Position numbers and translations under genes: made by a program. A stretch of 64,000 bases of DNA from assembly GCA_014192545.1 (NCBI GenBank), contig BJHL01000005.1:1-64000 (forward strand). Direction: 5' to 3'. The first letter of the stretch is position 1, and the number at the start of each line of letters is the position of its first letter. Below the pieces are notes generated by a model. That model was not told where the DNA came from. It saw nothing but the letters and a program-made list of their open reading frames with translations, and searched no databases. Below are positions 15,639-24,781 of this stretch, piece after piece. Source of the stretch: Phycisphaerae bacterium. GTDB taxonomy: Bacteria > Planctomycetota > Phycisphaerae > Phycisphaerales > UBA1924.

Positions 15639-17894
15639 ATGACGACTTTTGCACGCGGCGAAGTGAGTGGGAAGGCTTTGGGGAATGGCGCAACCGGTAG
15701 CAGTGCCGCCCTGGAAGGGCGGCCCACCGTGAAGTATGGCGTGCCGATGGTGGGGGCGGCGAATCCGGGGAACACGAGTGGTGTGACGACGCCCGGTTCT
15801 TTCGCACTCAAGCCCGACATTGGCGGCCCCCTGATGTTTGCGAGTCCGGATGGGCCTGGCATGCCCAAAGCGAGCGTGAAGACGGCGTGGGACTTTTTGC
15901 CGGCGGGTTGGAGCGTGGTTGAGTTGGGTAGCGTTGAGATTGATGCGAGCGATGCGGCGTTTGCGAAGCAGAGCAATCCACATGACACGGCCCTCAACAC
16001 GAGCTTTGGTGGCGGGAAGTTTGTGACGCCTGCGGAATTCGCCGTGTACTTGCCGGGTTGTGTTTCGCGCGATTGGCGCGGCGTGGTGAAGAGTTCGCAC
16101 AAGCATGTGCCCATGCACCTCAAGGCGGCGGGCGGCGTGGGATGTGCAAATTGCATCGGAGAAACGCACGATTTTGTTGAGTTCAATCTTGCGACGGGCA
16201 AGCGGCTGCGCGTGATTTATCCCAAGGGCTTTGAGCCGCGGACGCAGCTTGAACATGCGCGGCTGGGGATCATCACGCCGCAGATGCAGCGAGTGGCGCA
16301 GCGCGAGCCGCATCTTTCGCCCGCGCAGGTGCGCGATGAGATTGGTGCGGGGCGCATGGTGATTCCGGCGAACATCAATCACTTGTCGCACAAGCTCGAC
16401 AGCATGTGCATTGGCCGGGCGAGCAAGACGAAGGTGAACGCGAACATGGGCGCGAGTCCCATCAGCAGCGGCACACACGAAGAAGTGGAGAAGCTCAAGT
16501 GGGCTGAGAAGCACGGGGCCGACACGGTGATGGATTTGTCAACCGGCGGCAACTTGGATGAGTGTCGCGCGGCGCTGCTTGCGAATTCGTGCACGCCTAT
16601 CGGCACGGTGCCGATTTACTCGATGATCATCGGCAAGAAGCTGGAAGAGCTTGATTGGCCCACGATTGAAGCGTCGTTGCATCATCAGGCAAAGCAGGGC
16701 GTGGATTACTTCACGATTCATGCGGGCGTGCGCAAGGCGCACCTGAAGTACGTGAAGAATCGCTTGATCGGCATCGTCTCGCGCGGTGGCAGTTTGCTTG
16801 CCAAGTGGATGCTGGTGCACAATCAGGAAAACATCATGTACACGCGGTGGGATGACATTTGTCAGATCCTGCGCGAGTACGACGTGACGTTCAGCATTGG
16901 TGATGGTCTGCGGCCTGGCGGCTTGGCGGATGCGACCGACGATGCGCAGCTCAGCGAGCTTGAAACGCTGGGCGAACTGACGCAGCGCGCGTGGCGGTTT
17001 GGTGTACAGGTGATGATCGAAGGACCTGGACACGTGCCGTTTGATCAGATTGAGTACAACGCGAAGATTCAGCGCAAGCTGTGCCACGGCGCGCCGTTTT
17101 ATGTGCTGGGGCCACTCGTGACGGACATGTTCCCGGGGTATGACCACATCACCAGTTGCATTGGTGCAACCAGCATGGCGTATCACGGTGCGGCGATGTT
17201 GTGCTACGTGACGCCCAAGGAGCACCTTGGTTTGCCGAAGAAGGATGATGTGAAGCAAGGCTGCATCGCGTACAAAATCGCGGCACACGCGGCGGATGTG
17301 GCGCTGGGCATTCCTGGTACGCGCGATCGGGATGATGAACTCACCAAGGCGCGGGCCGCGCTCAATTGGGAGAAGCACTTTGAGCTGAGCTTTGATCCTG
17401 ACACCGCGCGGGCGTATCACGATGAAGACTTGGATGTGGATACGGACTTCTGCGCGATGTGCGGGCACGATTGGTGCAGCGTGCGCATCAGCAAAGAGAT
17501 TCAGGAATTCGCGAGCGGCAAAGCCGAGGGCTTTGAACGCATGGGCGGCAAGGATGGCACGGTTGCGGGCGCGGCGAAGAAGAGTGCCGCGCTGACGGCA
17601 GAGCAGCAAGTGATCCTTGAGAAGCGCGGCGTGCTGAGCCCGGACGAGATTCATAAGTTGGCGGCGAAGACGAAGAAAGCGGTGGGGAGCGATCGAGTCG
17701 GCGAACGAGCGAACGAGCGAACGAGCGAACGAGGGGGCGAGGCAGCGGCGGAAGGCAAGCTGTCGTGCCACAGCGACTATGTGGACCCGGAGACGGCGCA
17801 GCGGCTGCAGGAGGAGAAGCTGGGCAAGGGGGTTTTGGTGCAGCTTGATGTGAGGCCGGCGATGGGGATTGCGAAGGAGGATCGGGTGGTGTGA
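15639..17894 (+). CDS. thiC: Phosphomethylpyrimidine synthase ThiC
   Basis: 751 aa, longer than usual (about 600-640). Radical SAM enzyme that turns AIR into HMP-P for thiamine. The C-terminal CAMCGHDWC gives the Fe-S cluster ligands Cys605, Cys608 and Cys613 (CX2CX4C). NPHD, ANINH and EGPGHVP segments are present. AGGAG lies 7 nt before the ATG at 15639. Two extras come from repeats: residues 23-29 fall in a palindrome of the CCACC family (15705-15723), and residues 688-699 come from four GCGAACGA octamers (17701-17732). The second insert lies in the C-terminal extension, outside the catalytic core. Confidence 0.95.
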   Translation: MTTFARGEVSGKALGNGATGSSAALEGRPTVKYGVPMVGAANPGNTSGVTTPGSFALKPDIGGPLMFASPDGPGMPKASVKTAWDFLPAGWSVVELGSVEIDASDAAFAKQSNPHDTALNTSFGGGKFVTPAEFAVYLPGCVSRDWRGVVKSSHKHVPMHLKAAGGVGCANCIGETHDFVEFNLATGKRLRVIYPKGFEPRTQLEHARLGIITPQMQRVAQREPHLSPAQVRDEIGAGRMVIPANINHLSHKLDSMCIGRASKTKVNANMGASPISSGTHEEVEKLKWAEKHGADTVMDLSTGGNLDECRAALLANSCTPIGTVPIYSMIIGKKLEELDWPTIEASLHHQAKQGVDYFTIHAGVRKAHLKYVKNRLIGIVSRGGSLLAKWMLVHNQENIMYTRWDDICQILREYDVTFSIGDGLRPGGLADATDDAQLSELETLGELTQRAWRFGVQVMIEGPGHVPFDQIEYNAKIQRKLCHGAPFYVLGPLVTDMFPGYDHITSCIGATSMAYHGAAMLCYVTPKEHLGLPKKDDVKQGCIAYKIAAHAADVALGIPGTRDRDDELTKARAALNWEKHFELSFDPDTARAYHDEDLDVDTDFCAMCGHDWCSVRISKEIQEFASGKAEGFERMGGKDGTVAGAAKKSAALTAEQQVILEKRGVLSPDEIHKLAAKTKKAVGSDRVGERANERTSERGGEAAAEGKLSCHSDYVDPETAQRLQEEKLGKGVLVQLDVRPAMGIAKEDRVV
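15705..15728 (+). repeat. CCACC-tailed palindrome inside thiC
   Basis: GCCGCCCT, loop GGA, AGGGCGGC (perfect 8-bp arms), then CCACC. It is translated as part of the ThiC N-terminus. Relatives lie at 22940, 24080, 40345 (inverted) and 40444. Confidence 0.85.
17701..17732 (+). repeat. 8-bp tandem repeat inside thiC
   Basis: Four perfect copies of GCGAACGA. Because 8 is not a multiple of 3 the reading frame rotates, giving RANERTSERG-like residues. The unit differs from GTGACGAA but the period is the same. Confidence 0.9.
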
Positions 17895-17949
17895 TGGCCG
17901 ACGTTCTGCTGCGGTGTGGTTTGCCTCTAGCGAGGTGGAGATATGCGCG

Positions 17950-18444
17950 ATGGCGAAAACGAGAAACCGAGGACTCGCTCTCGCGCAGCAATTGTGGGTG
18001 ACTCTTCGCAGAGAACGGCCAGAAGACTTGCACCGCCGCTTGTTGGCTGATCTTGAGTCGCAAGCGCTCCGTGGTCGTCTAGCGCCTCGTGACGCGTGGA
18101 GACTTTTCAAGCGTCACGCAGAATTTCGTTCATTTTGTTCGAACGGATGGTTGACGCAGTTTGGGGTTTACGACTTCAACGGCCCAAGCCAGTTCCACTT
18201 CAGCCTCGTTCGACAATTCGACGTGCTCGACCCACACAGTGACGAATACAAACAACTGGAAATCGTGCTTTACAACGAACCAACCCGTGAATTGAAGTCG
18301 CTTGGGTCGTGGAATTTGTGGTCGTTTAAATTTCCAACTCTCGGGAAGTATTTTGAGGCAGTCGAGGCAAATCCCCTTTTCCAGCGCATTCTCTCTGATC
18401 AAGACGAACCTTGGACATTTGAGATTGTGCTGGAAGGGACATGA
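17950..18444 (+). CDS. Hypothetical protein
   Basis: 164 aa, soluble, no signal peptide. The N-terminal third is helical and basic; the remainder is rich in Phe, Trp and Gln (FNGPSQFHFSLVRQFDVLD, LYNEPTRELKSLGSWNLWSF). The ATG at 17950 begins MAKTRNRGL, 55 bp after thiC. Third-position GC is lower than in thiC. I do not recognise a family. It is convergent with the next gene. Confidence 0.6.
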   Translation: MAKTRNRGLALAQQLWVTLRRERPEDLHRRLLADLESQALRGRLAPRDAWRLFKRHAEFRSFCSNGWLTQFGVYDFNGPSQFHFSLVRQFDVLDPHSDEYKQLEIVLYNEPTRELKSLGSWNLWSFKFPTLGKYFEAVEANPLFQRILSDQDEPWTFEIVLEGT

Positions 18445-18468
18445 CCGCGCTGAGATCGATGCGCTCGC

Positions 18469-19359
18469 TTAGCCGTCGTGCTCTGCGAAGCTCAGTGGCG
18501 CGATCGCTTTGCCTGGCGGGGCTGTGGGTTTGGGCGTGAGCGTGGCAAAGTCGTGCGTGATGATGGGGGTGAGTTTGATGAGCGTCTCGCCCGCATTCGA
18601 TTGCACGACTTGTGGAGGTTTGTAGAGCGTCAGTTCGCCGCTGCGTGTTGCGGCGAGCAGTCGGCCGCTGAGGGGTTCGAGCCATGCGGTAGTAGCGTTG
18701 AGTTTGATCGCGATTTGCGGTGCGTCTGGCGTCTTGGGTTCGATGGCGAGCGCGAAGCGCGGGGTGCTTGCGTTTGTCCACGTGGCGATGAGTTGCACGG
18801 GTGTGCGCGGCGAGGTGATGACTGCCGCGTGGGCTGACCGAACTGGCGTGCGCGTTGGTTTGCGAAGCACATCGGGGATCTTCGCGACGTTGAGCGATTG
18901 CCAGCCGGGTTGGTGGGCGATGGGCGACGCTTCGAGATTGTCAAACTTGGAGAAGAGCACGCGCTGGTCGTCGAGGGAGAGAGTGTGTTTGCCCTTTGTG
19001 ATGTCGCCGCTGTAACTCAGTGATTGGATGTGGGTGAGGGCGGAGAGCCAAGGAAGGCGCGAGATGGCGAGGCCGCCGCCAAGTTCGCCGGCGAAGGGGC
19101 GTGAGCCGGATTTCTCGTCGCGTCGATTTCCATGGTCGCTCGCGGCGTACAAGAAAAATCGGCCGCAGGGCGAGAGGCGACACTTGCTGAGGCGAAACGA
19201 TTTGGTGGTCCATGCACCGGGGGTGAGTTGGCCCGTGGTAAGCGTCATGGACATGATGTGCCGCCACGTTTGCGTGCGAGTGCGCGTTGAGACGATGAGG
19301 GCAGCGATGCGAGCATCGCGCGCGGGCAGGAGCTGGACGGCGGGGGGGTGCGTGAGCAT
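18469..19359 (-). CDS. Hypothetical protein, WD40/PD40-like repeats
   Basis: 296 aa. Repeated segments such as SKCRLSPCGRFFLYAASD, HTLSLDDQRVLFSKFD and ATTAWLEPLSGRLLAATRSG look like degenerate blades of a beta-propeller. No signal peptide is obvious with the ATG at 19359. The start is placed 12 bp behind the stop of the O-antigen-ligase-like gene; a longer upstream frame would overlap that gene. The two are probably co-transcribed. Function unknown. Confidence 0.6.
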   Translation of the reverse strand: MLTHPPAVQLLPARDARIAALIVSTRTRTQTWRHIMSMTLTTGQLTPGAWTTKSFRLSKCRLSPCGRFFLYAASDHGNRRDEKSGSRPFAGELGGGLAISRLPWLSALTHIQSLSYSGDITKGKHTLSLDDQRVLFSKFDNLEASPIAHQPGWQSLNVAKIPDVLRKPTRTPVRSAHAAVITSPRTPVQLIATWTNASTPRFALAIEPKTPDAPQIAIKLNATTAWLEPLSGRLLAATRSGELTLYKPPQVVQSNAGETLIKLTPIITHDFATLTPKPTAPPGKAIAPLSFAEHDG

Positions 19360-19370
19360 GACTGAACGAC

Positions 19371-20762
19371 TCAGATCGACTTGGTGACTTCTCTCGGCCG
19401 CACATGTGCACACAGTGCAATCAGCACCGTGCTAAGTGCCGCAGTGCTGGTGTTGAATGGGGTGGTTTCAAACAATCCTGCGAGGGCCATGCCCAGCAGG
19501 GCGAGGGCGGGGGCGGCGTTGTAGGTTGCGAGGTGGGCGGCGAGAAGTGGACGAGGTGAAGTGGTGCGGGGGAAGAGGCCGGCGATGAGGGCGAGGGCGA
19601 TGGCGGTGTAGAGCAGCAGCGCGCCGATGAGGCCTTGGGTGGCGGCGGTGTGCAGGAAGGTGTTGTGGGCGGTTTTGAGTTTTTCGAGGCGGAAATCAGC
19701 GATGTGCAGGTTGTTTTGCTGGGCGTAGGTCGTCACGTGTGCGTGGAAGTTGCCGGGGCCTACGCCTTTGAGGGGACGCTGGGTGATCGCGTTGAGTGCG
19801 GCTCGCGCGGCCAGGACGCGGCCACCCATGTCAGAGTCGAGATTGTCGCGCGTGAGAACTTCGCGCGTTTCTGTCACGAGTAGCGAGATGCGCTTGCGCG
19901 GGGCTTCGAGCGCGACGGCAGCGAGCGTGGTGAGCACGACGATCGCGGCGAGCGTGAGCACGATGGGTTTGGCGGTGCCCGCGCGCACGCGCACGGCGAG
20001 TGCGAGCAGCAGCACGATGATGACGAGCATCGCGCCAGCGAGCCAAGCGCCGCGCGTGCCGGTGGCCAAGAGCGCGATGATGGTTGCGAGGCTGGCAGTG
20101 ATGGCAATTGCGCGCACGCGGCCGGTTGCTAGCAGCGCGGGGCCGATGTGCAGGCCCAGGCATGCCACGAGCATGACGCCGCCAATGGCGGGTTGGTGCC
20201 ACCAGCCGCTGATGCGCGAGGCGGGATCGGGTGATGGTGGGTGCGACCAGATGAGTTGGGGGAGATTGAAGTGGTGGCCCAGGAACTCGAGGAGTTGTGC
20301 GCCTTGCGCGGCGGCGAAGCCCGCGCACAGCGCGAAGATGAGGATACGGCGGTTGTCGAGGATGGCCCAGAGGACGATGAAGGCGTAGGCCCAGCGTTGG
20401 AAGGCGAGTTCGTGGAGAGCTTGCGGGCGGAACCCGTCGGCGGCGGCGAGAATCCAGCCCCAGAGGCACCAGAGGGTGAGGCAGATAACGGCGGGTTGGC
20501 GGAGGGCATCGGATAGGCCGCGGTAGATGAAGGGGAGGCGGGCGAGGAAGCAGATGACGACGGCTACGCCGGAAAGTTCGACGGTGGCCATGGGGCCGAC
20601 AATGAGCAGGCACCAGAGGGCGGCGAGCCAGAGGTGGAAGGGGTAGCCGAAGGTGCCAAGGTGGTGGAAGAACTGGGAATCGTGGCGGAGCTGGACCAAG
20701 CGCGGGGGGAGCCAGGAGGGGAAGGGGGTGGTTTCAGGGGGTTGTGAGGGGGTGGGGGGCAA
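19371..20762 (-). CDS. O-antigen ligase-like (Wzy/WaaL superfamily) membrane protein
   Basis: 463 aa with about eleven hydrophobic segments. The Wzy_C/WaaL hallmark is present: a segment TGTRGAWL followed by a large periplasmic loop with GVGPGNFHAHVTTYAQ and KTAHNTFLHTAATQGLIGALL, where the His of HNTFL is the conserved catalytic-region residue. Such proteins polymerise or ligate glycan chains on the outer face of the inner membrane. It may handle the rhamnose-containing glycan made by the rml genes, though it is 10 kb away. Confidence 0.82.
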   Translation of the reverse strand: MPPTPSQPPETTPFPSWLPPRLVQLRHDSQFFHHLGTFGYPFHLWLAALWCLLIVGPMATVELSGVAVVICFLARLPFIYRGLSDALRQPAVICLTLWCLWGWILAAADGFRPQALHELAFQRWAYAFIVLWAILDNRRILIFALCAGFAAAQGAQLLEFLGHHFNLPQLIWSHPPSPDPASRISGWWHQPAIGGVMLVACLGLHIGPALLATGRVRAIAITASLATIIALLATGTRGAWLAGAMLVIIVLLLALAVRVRAGTAKPIVLTLAAIVVLTTLAAVALEAPRKRISLLVTETREVLTRDNLDSDMGGRVLAARAALNAITQRPLKGVGPGNFHAHVTTYAQQNNLHIADFRLEKLKTAHNTFLHTAATQGLIGALLLYTAIALALIAGLFPRTTSPRPLLAAHLATYNAAPALALLGMALAGLFETTPFNTSTAALSTVLIALCAHVRPREVTKSI

Positions 20763-20999
20763 GGATGGTCGTAGATCGTCACAGACATGTCACGAAATGG
20801 TGCAAACGTGGCACGAGCGAGGGCGTGCGGTGTCGAAGATTACGGGCGGAGATGGACTCACGTAGGTTGAACGTTTCGTGAAGACATTTTGGTGAACGGA
20901 AAGTTTGGGAATCCGTATATTTGACTGACATCTGATTGATTGATCTCGCGGGGTCGCGCCTTGCGTGGGCCTCGGGTTGGGATGGCGCAGGAGTGACGC

Positions 21000-22856
21000 A
21001 TGCTTCAGGTTCGCAAAGTCGTGTCGGCGGCGGGTCGGCGGTTGTGGATGAATGATTTTCTGCAACTGTGGTGCGTCATTGGCGCGTGGATGCTGGGTGC
21101 GCTGCTAGTCACGCGCGTGGTGGAGCGCGTGTTTGGGCTGGGGCAGCACTTTACGAAGATATGGATGTGGATTTTCATCGGCGCGGCGGTGGCGACGACG
21201 CTGGCTGCGCTGATTTGGAGCGGGGTGCGGAAGAAGAAGACGCTTGCGGTTGCGCAGGAAGTTGATGAACGCGCAAGCTTGCGCGAGAGTTTGTCGACGG
21301 CGTTGTACATGGAAAAGTCAGCCACGCAAGGTGGCGACCCGTGGGCACGGGCGATGTTGGAAGATGCGGAAGTGGCGGCTCGGCGGGTGATTGTGCCGCA
21401 GGTGGTGCCCATTCAGGCTCCGCGGGCGTGGGCTGCGCCGTTTCTCGCGCTGATTGGCGTGGTGGTGGCGTGGTTTGCAGTGCCGTCGTTTGATATTTGG
21501 GGCAAGCAAAAGAAGTTTGTGCAGCAGAAGCAGAATGAATCGCAAGTGATTGCGGTGAAGGCGGAACTCAACGAGACCAAGGACAAGATCAAGGAAGCGC
21601 TGGCGCGCACGAATCCGCAACTGCTGGATGAGCCGCCTTCGCCCGAGGCTCCGGAGCAGAAAGCACTGGAGAACGATCCGGAAGCGATCAAGCGGGCTGC
21701 GCTGCGCGAGCTGACGGACTTGACGAACCGGATGCAGGAAGCGCAGTTGTCGGAGAAGGCGATGCAGAGTGAGGCGCTGCGCGAGACGATGCAGCAGCTT
21801 CGCCAGCCGGGGCCTGGGCCGCTGGATGAGATGAGCAAGGCGCTGAGCAAGGGCGAATTCGCGGATGCGAAGGAAGCCTTGAAGCAGTTGTCAAACCAGT
21901 TGAGCGAAGGCAAGCTGAGCGAAGAGCAGAAGGAACAACTCAAGAAGCAGATGGAGAACATGGCGAAGCAGCTTGAGAAGCTGGCGAAGGATCAGCAGCA
22001 ACTGGTGAAGAAGTTGCAGAAGCAAGGGCTGGACAAGAAGACGGCGGAGGAGATGGCCAAAAAGGCTGCAGATCCGTCGGAGCTCAAGGAAGCACTCGAG
22101 AAGACGCCCGGCTTGAATGCGGAGCAGAAGAATGATCTGATGAAGATGGCGCAGGCTCAGCAGCAGGCCAGCGAGCAGTGCAGCAACATGAGCGAAAGCA
22201 TGAGCAAGGCTTCGCAAGGCATGAGCCAAGATGGCATGAGCCAGAGTGGGCAGGAGGGCATGCAAGACATGCAGCAGGAGATGTCGCAGGCGGAGATGAT
22301 GCAGTCGGACATGGAGAACTTGGACGCTGCGATGCAGGAAGCCAAGGAGCAGATGGCGAAGCTCGGCAACGACATGGCCAAGAGTGGCAAGGGCCAGGGC
22401 AAGGGCGGCGAAGGTGAAGGCGAGGGCGAGGGTGACGGCGAAGGTAGTGGCAAACTGGGGCAGTGGCGCGCGGGCGATAGCAGCAAGGAGGGCCAAGGCA
22501 GCGGCGGTCCCGGCAAAGGCAATGGCCAGAGCCCTGACGCCGTGGCAGCGGACTATCAGCTTGATCGCAAGAAGGCCAAGGTGACGACGGGCAAGGGTCC
22601 CATCATCGGCAGTCGATTGGTGTTTGGCGATCAAGTTCGCGGCGAGAGTGTTGCGGAGTTTGGCGAAGTTGTCGCAGCGGCGGAAGCGACGGCGGCGGAA
22701 GGCATCGACACGATGCGCGTGCCGAGAGAGATGGAAGCTGCGGTGAAGAATTACTTTGGCTCGCTCAAGCAGAAGGCGGATGGTGCCAAGAGCGGGAGCC
22801 AGCCGACGGCGCCGGCGAAACCGGCAGAGCCGGCGAAGGATGCGCCGAAGAAGTGA
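21000..22856 (+). CDS. DUF4175-like membrane protein with long coiled coil
   Basis: 618 aa. Two N-terminal membrane segments (about 20-40 and 50-70), a third near 140-160, then a long Lys/Glu/Gln coiled coil (about 165-460). A Met/Gln/Ser-rich stretch and a Gly/Glu/Asp tract (about 463-495) precede a small C-terminal domain. AGGAG lies 6 nt before the ATG. The architecture resembles DUF4175-type proteins found in planctomycete gene sets with MoxR and von Willebrand proteins; here moxR is 28 kb away. Role unknown, possibly an envelope scaffold. Confidence 0.7.
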   Translation: MLQVRKVVSAAGRRLWMNDFLQLWCVIGAWMLGALLVTRVVERVFGLGQHFTKIWMWIFIGAAVATTLAALIWSGVRKKKTLAVAQEVDERASLRESLSTALYMEKSATQGGDPWARAMLEDAEVAARRVIVPQVVPIQAPRAWAAPFLALIGVVVAWFAVPSFDIWGKQKKFVQQKQNESQVIAVKAELNETKDKIKEALARTNPQLLDEPPSPEAPEQKALENDPEAIKRAALRELTDLTNRMQEAQLSEKAMQSEALRETMQQLRQPGPGPLDEMSKALSKGEFADAKEALKQLSNQLSEGKLSEEQKEQLKKQMENMAKQLEKLAKDQQQLVKKLQKQGLDKKTAEEMAKKAADPSELKEALEKTPGLNAEQKNDLMKMAQAQQQASEQCSNMSESMSKASQGMSQDGMSQSGQEGMQDMQQEMSQAEMMQSDMENLDAAMQEAKEQMAKLGNDMAKSGKGQGKGGEGEGEGEGDGEGSGKLGQWRAGDSSKEGQGSGGPGKGNGQSPDAVAADYQLDRKKAKVTTGKGPIIGSRLVFGDQVRGESVAEFGEVVAAAEATAAEGIDTMRVPREMEAAVKNYFGSLKQKADGAKSGSQPTAPAKPAEPAKDAPKK

Positions 22857-22939
22857 GCGAGTTTGCAGAAGTGAAAGTTGCGGCATGAGCGAGAGGCTTG
22901 TGCCGTTTTTCTTTTTGGTTTTGATGTGAGGCAGGAGTC

Positions 22940-22964
22940 GCACGGGCTAAAAGCCCGTGCCACC
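22940..22964 (+). repeat. CCACC-tailed palindrome upstream of pdxA
   Basis: GCACGGGCT, loop AAA, AGCCCGTGC (perfect 9-bp arms) followed by CACC. Lies 20 bp before the pdxA ATG; it could be a transcription terminator for the upstream gene only if U-independent. Same family as 15705 and 40345/40444. Confidence 0.8.
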
Positions 22965-22983
22965 ATGGCGCTTACCTTTTTGC

Positions 22984-24087
22984 ATGAAGCCACTGGTTTC
23001 GATTTCGATGGGTGATCCGGCGGGTATTGGGCCGGAGGTGATTGTGAAGGCGCTGGGTGATGATGCGCTGCGCGGGATGGGGCGGTGGGTGATTTGTGGG
23101 AATGCGATGCCGCTGCAGTTGAGGTTGCAGCAAGCGGGATTGAAGCTGGTGGTGCGGCACGCGACACTGGCTGATGTGGCGCGGGATGATGCGGCACCGG
23201 GTGATGGCGAGGTGGTGTTGCTGCGGGAGGAGAAGTGGGAGGGGGTTGCAGCTTTTGACGCGAACAGCGCGCAGAGTGGTGCGGCGTCGCTTGCGTATGT
23301 GGAGCGAGCGATAGCACTCGCGCGAGATGAGAGCGTGAGTGAGGCGTGGCGGGCGAGTGCGATTGCGACGGGGCCTATCAGCAAAGAAGCGTGGTTTGCG
23401 GCGGGGCAGACGCGGTATCCGGGGCACACGGAGTTGTTTGCCGAGCGATTTGGGAGCGAGAAGTTCGCGATGATGTTTGCGGCTGAGCCGCGGCGGGATT
23501 TGATTGGTGGGGCGTCAAGCGGGCTTGAGGGGGCGGGGTTGCATTGTGTGTTGGTGACGGCGCATGTGCCGGTGAGGGAAGTTGCGAATGTGCTGACGAC
23601 GCCGCGGGTGCTGGATGTGATTGTGCTCGCGAATGAGGCGATGCAGGGGCTTGGGTTTGCTTCGCCAAGGATTGGTGTGTGTGGGCTGAATCCGCATGCG
23701 GGTGAGCGTGGGATTTTGGGGAGCGAAGATGACGCGATCATCAGGCCGGCGGTCGAGGCGGCGCGCGGGCAGGGCGTGAACGTGAGTGGGCCTTGGTCGG
23801 GAGACACGATTTTTCAGGGGGCACTCGCGAGCGATGGGAAGCCTGCGCGCGATTTTGATTTGGTGGTCGCGATGTATCACGATCAGGGGCTGATTCCGGT
23901 GAAGTTGCTGGCGTGGGATCGCGCGGTCAACATGACCATCGGGCTGACGCACCGCGGGCGGCGCGTGCTGCGGACCAGTCCGGATCACGGGACGGCGTTT
24001 GCGATTGCAGGGAAGAACTGTGCCGACCCGGGAAGCATGGCGGCGGCGCTGCGGATGGCGGCGGTGAGTGGCTTGCGCACGGCCTGA
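22984..24087 (+). CDS. pdxA: 4-hydroxythreonine-4-phosphate dehydrogenase
   Basis: 367 aa. Starts SMGDPAGIGPEV, with metal-ligand histidines in GHTEL and MYHDQGLIPVK and the NPHAGE motif of PdxA. It oxidises 4-hydroxythreonine-4-phosphate in the DXP-dependent pyridoxal phosphate route, together with PdxJ, which is not here. The ATG at 22984 is chosen by alignment with the family start. Its stop codon lies inside another palindrome, 24080-24094. Confidence 0.93.
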   Translation: MKPLVSISMGDPAGIGPEVIVKALGDDALRGMGRWVICGNAMPLQLRLQQAGLKLVVRHATLADVARDDAAPGDGEVVLLREEKWEGVAAFDANSAQSGAASLAYVERAIALARDESVSEAWRASAIATGPISKEAWFAAGQTRYPGHTELFAERFGSEKFAMMFAAEPRRDLIGGASSGLEGAGLHCVLVTAHVPVREVANVLTTPRVLDVIVLANEAMQGLGFASPRIGVCGLNPHAGERGILGSEDDAIIRPAVEAARGQGVNVSGPWSGDTIFQGALASDGKPARDFDLVVAMYHDQGLIPVKLLAWDRAVNMTIGLTHRGRRVLRTSPDHGTAFAIAGKNCADPGSMAAALRMAAVSGLRTA

Positions 24088-24094
24088 AAGGCCG
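24080..24094 (+). repeat. Palindrome covering the pdxA stop codon
   Basis: CGGCCT, loop GAA, AGGCCG, followed by GGCCACTGG. The stop TGA (24085-24087) is within it. A shorter, weaker relative of the CCACC-tailed palindromes. Confidence 0.65.
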
Positions 24095-24108
24095 GGCCAC
24101 TGGGTGGT

Positions 24109-24486
24109 TTAGCTTGCGGCTTTGAAGCCGTCGTTGTATGCGGCGCGGCCGGCGAGTTCTTGGAGCACTTGTTTGCTCTTGGGGCCTGGGTCAAAGAATT
24201 CGAGGCCGACTTCGCGGGTGAACATGCCGCAGCGGCGGACCCAGCGGATGCGGCAGAGGACGGCGAGGGTGCCTTCGACGGTTTCGAGGGTGACGACGAA
24301 GACTTCGCCGGCGTCGGGCATTTTGTAGCGGGTCTTGACCCGCATGCCGGAGGCACTGAGGTCGAGAACGTCGCCTATGGAGCATTGGACGCCGTCGCAG
24401 ATGATGCGGCCATGGCGGCGCTTTTCGGCACCTTTGTCGTCGCTCAGATCAGAGAAATTGATGTCTTGATTCCGTGCGAAACGCAT
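24109..24486 (-). CDS. PilZ domain protein
   Basis: 125 aa, single domain. The c-di-GMP motif pieces are present: KRRHGRIICDG for RxxxR and DLSASGMRVK for (D/N)xSxxG, followed by the barrel strands VFVVTLETVEGTLAVLCRIRWV. It probably binds c-di-GMP and acts as an adaptor in motility, adhesion or exopolysaccharide control. AGAGGG lies a few bases before the ATG. It is convergent with pdxA and divergent from the sigma-factor gene, with a 295-bp shared upstream region in which no clear promoter was identified. Confidence 0.88.
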   Translation of the reverse strand: MRFARNQDINFSDLSDDKGAEKRRHGRIICDGVQCSIGDVLDLSASGMRVKTRYKMPDAGEVFVVTLETVEGTLAVLCRIRWVRRCGMFTREVGLEFFDPGPKSKQVLQELAGRAAYNDGFKAAS

Positions 24487-24781
24487 AGCTGCCCTCTTTA
24501 TCGACGTGGATTCGTCCCTCCTTCATACCACATGGGCGTGAGATAGCAAGCAAAGTGGGCGCGTGCAGGAGTTTCCGCGTGTGTGCGGACGGTGCGGGCG
24601 GAATGGGTTGCCTGCATTGACAGTCGCGGGGGCGATAAACTGGGTGGAGGTAGGGCGGGGGTGGTCCGGGAAGTGCTGGTTCACAAGTGGTTGTCTTTGC
24701 GGGGTTTGCGGGGCGTAACGCCAGGGGTACAACGTGCGAACAATAGAGAGTCAGAAGCAGATCCCCTTACCAAGGACATAT

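Noticed and set aside
14391..16514. 707-codon minus-strand frame across the thiC riboswitch
   Set aside because: Only the 315-residue part starting at 15338 has membrane and thioredoxin features; the rest is antisense to thiC and the TPP riboswitch.
24617..24645. TTGACA and TAAACT as a sigma-70-like promoter for the ECF gene
   Set aside because: The gap between the two hexamers is only about 13 bp, too short for a normal -35/-10 pair.
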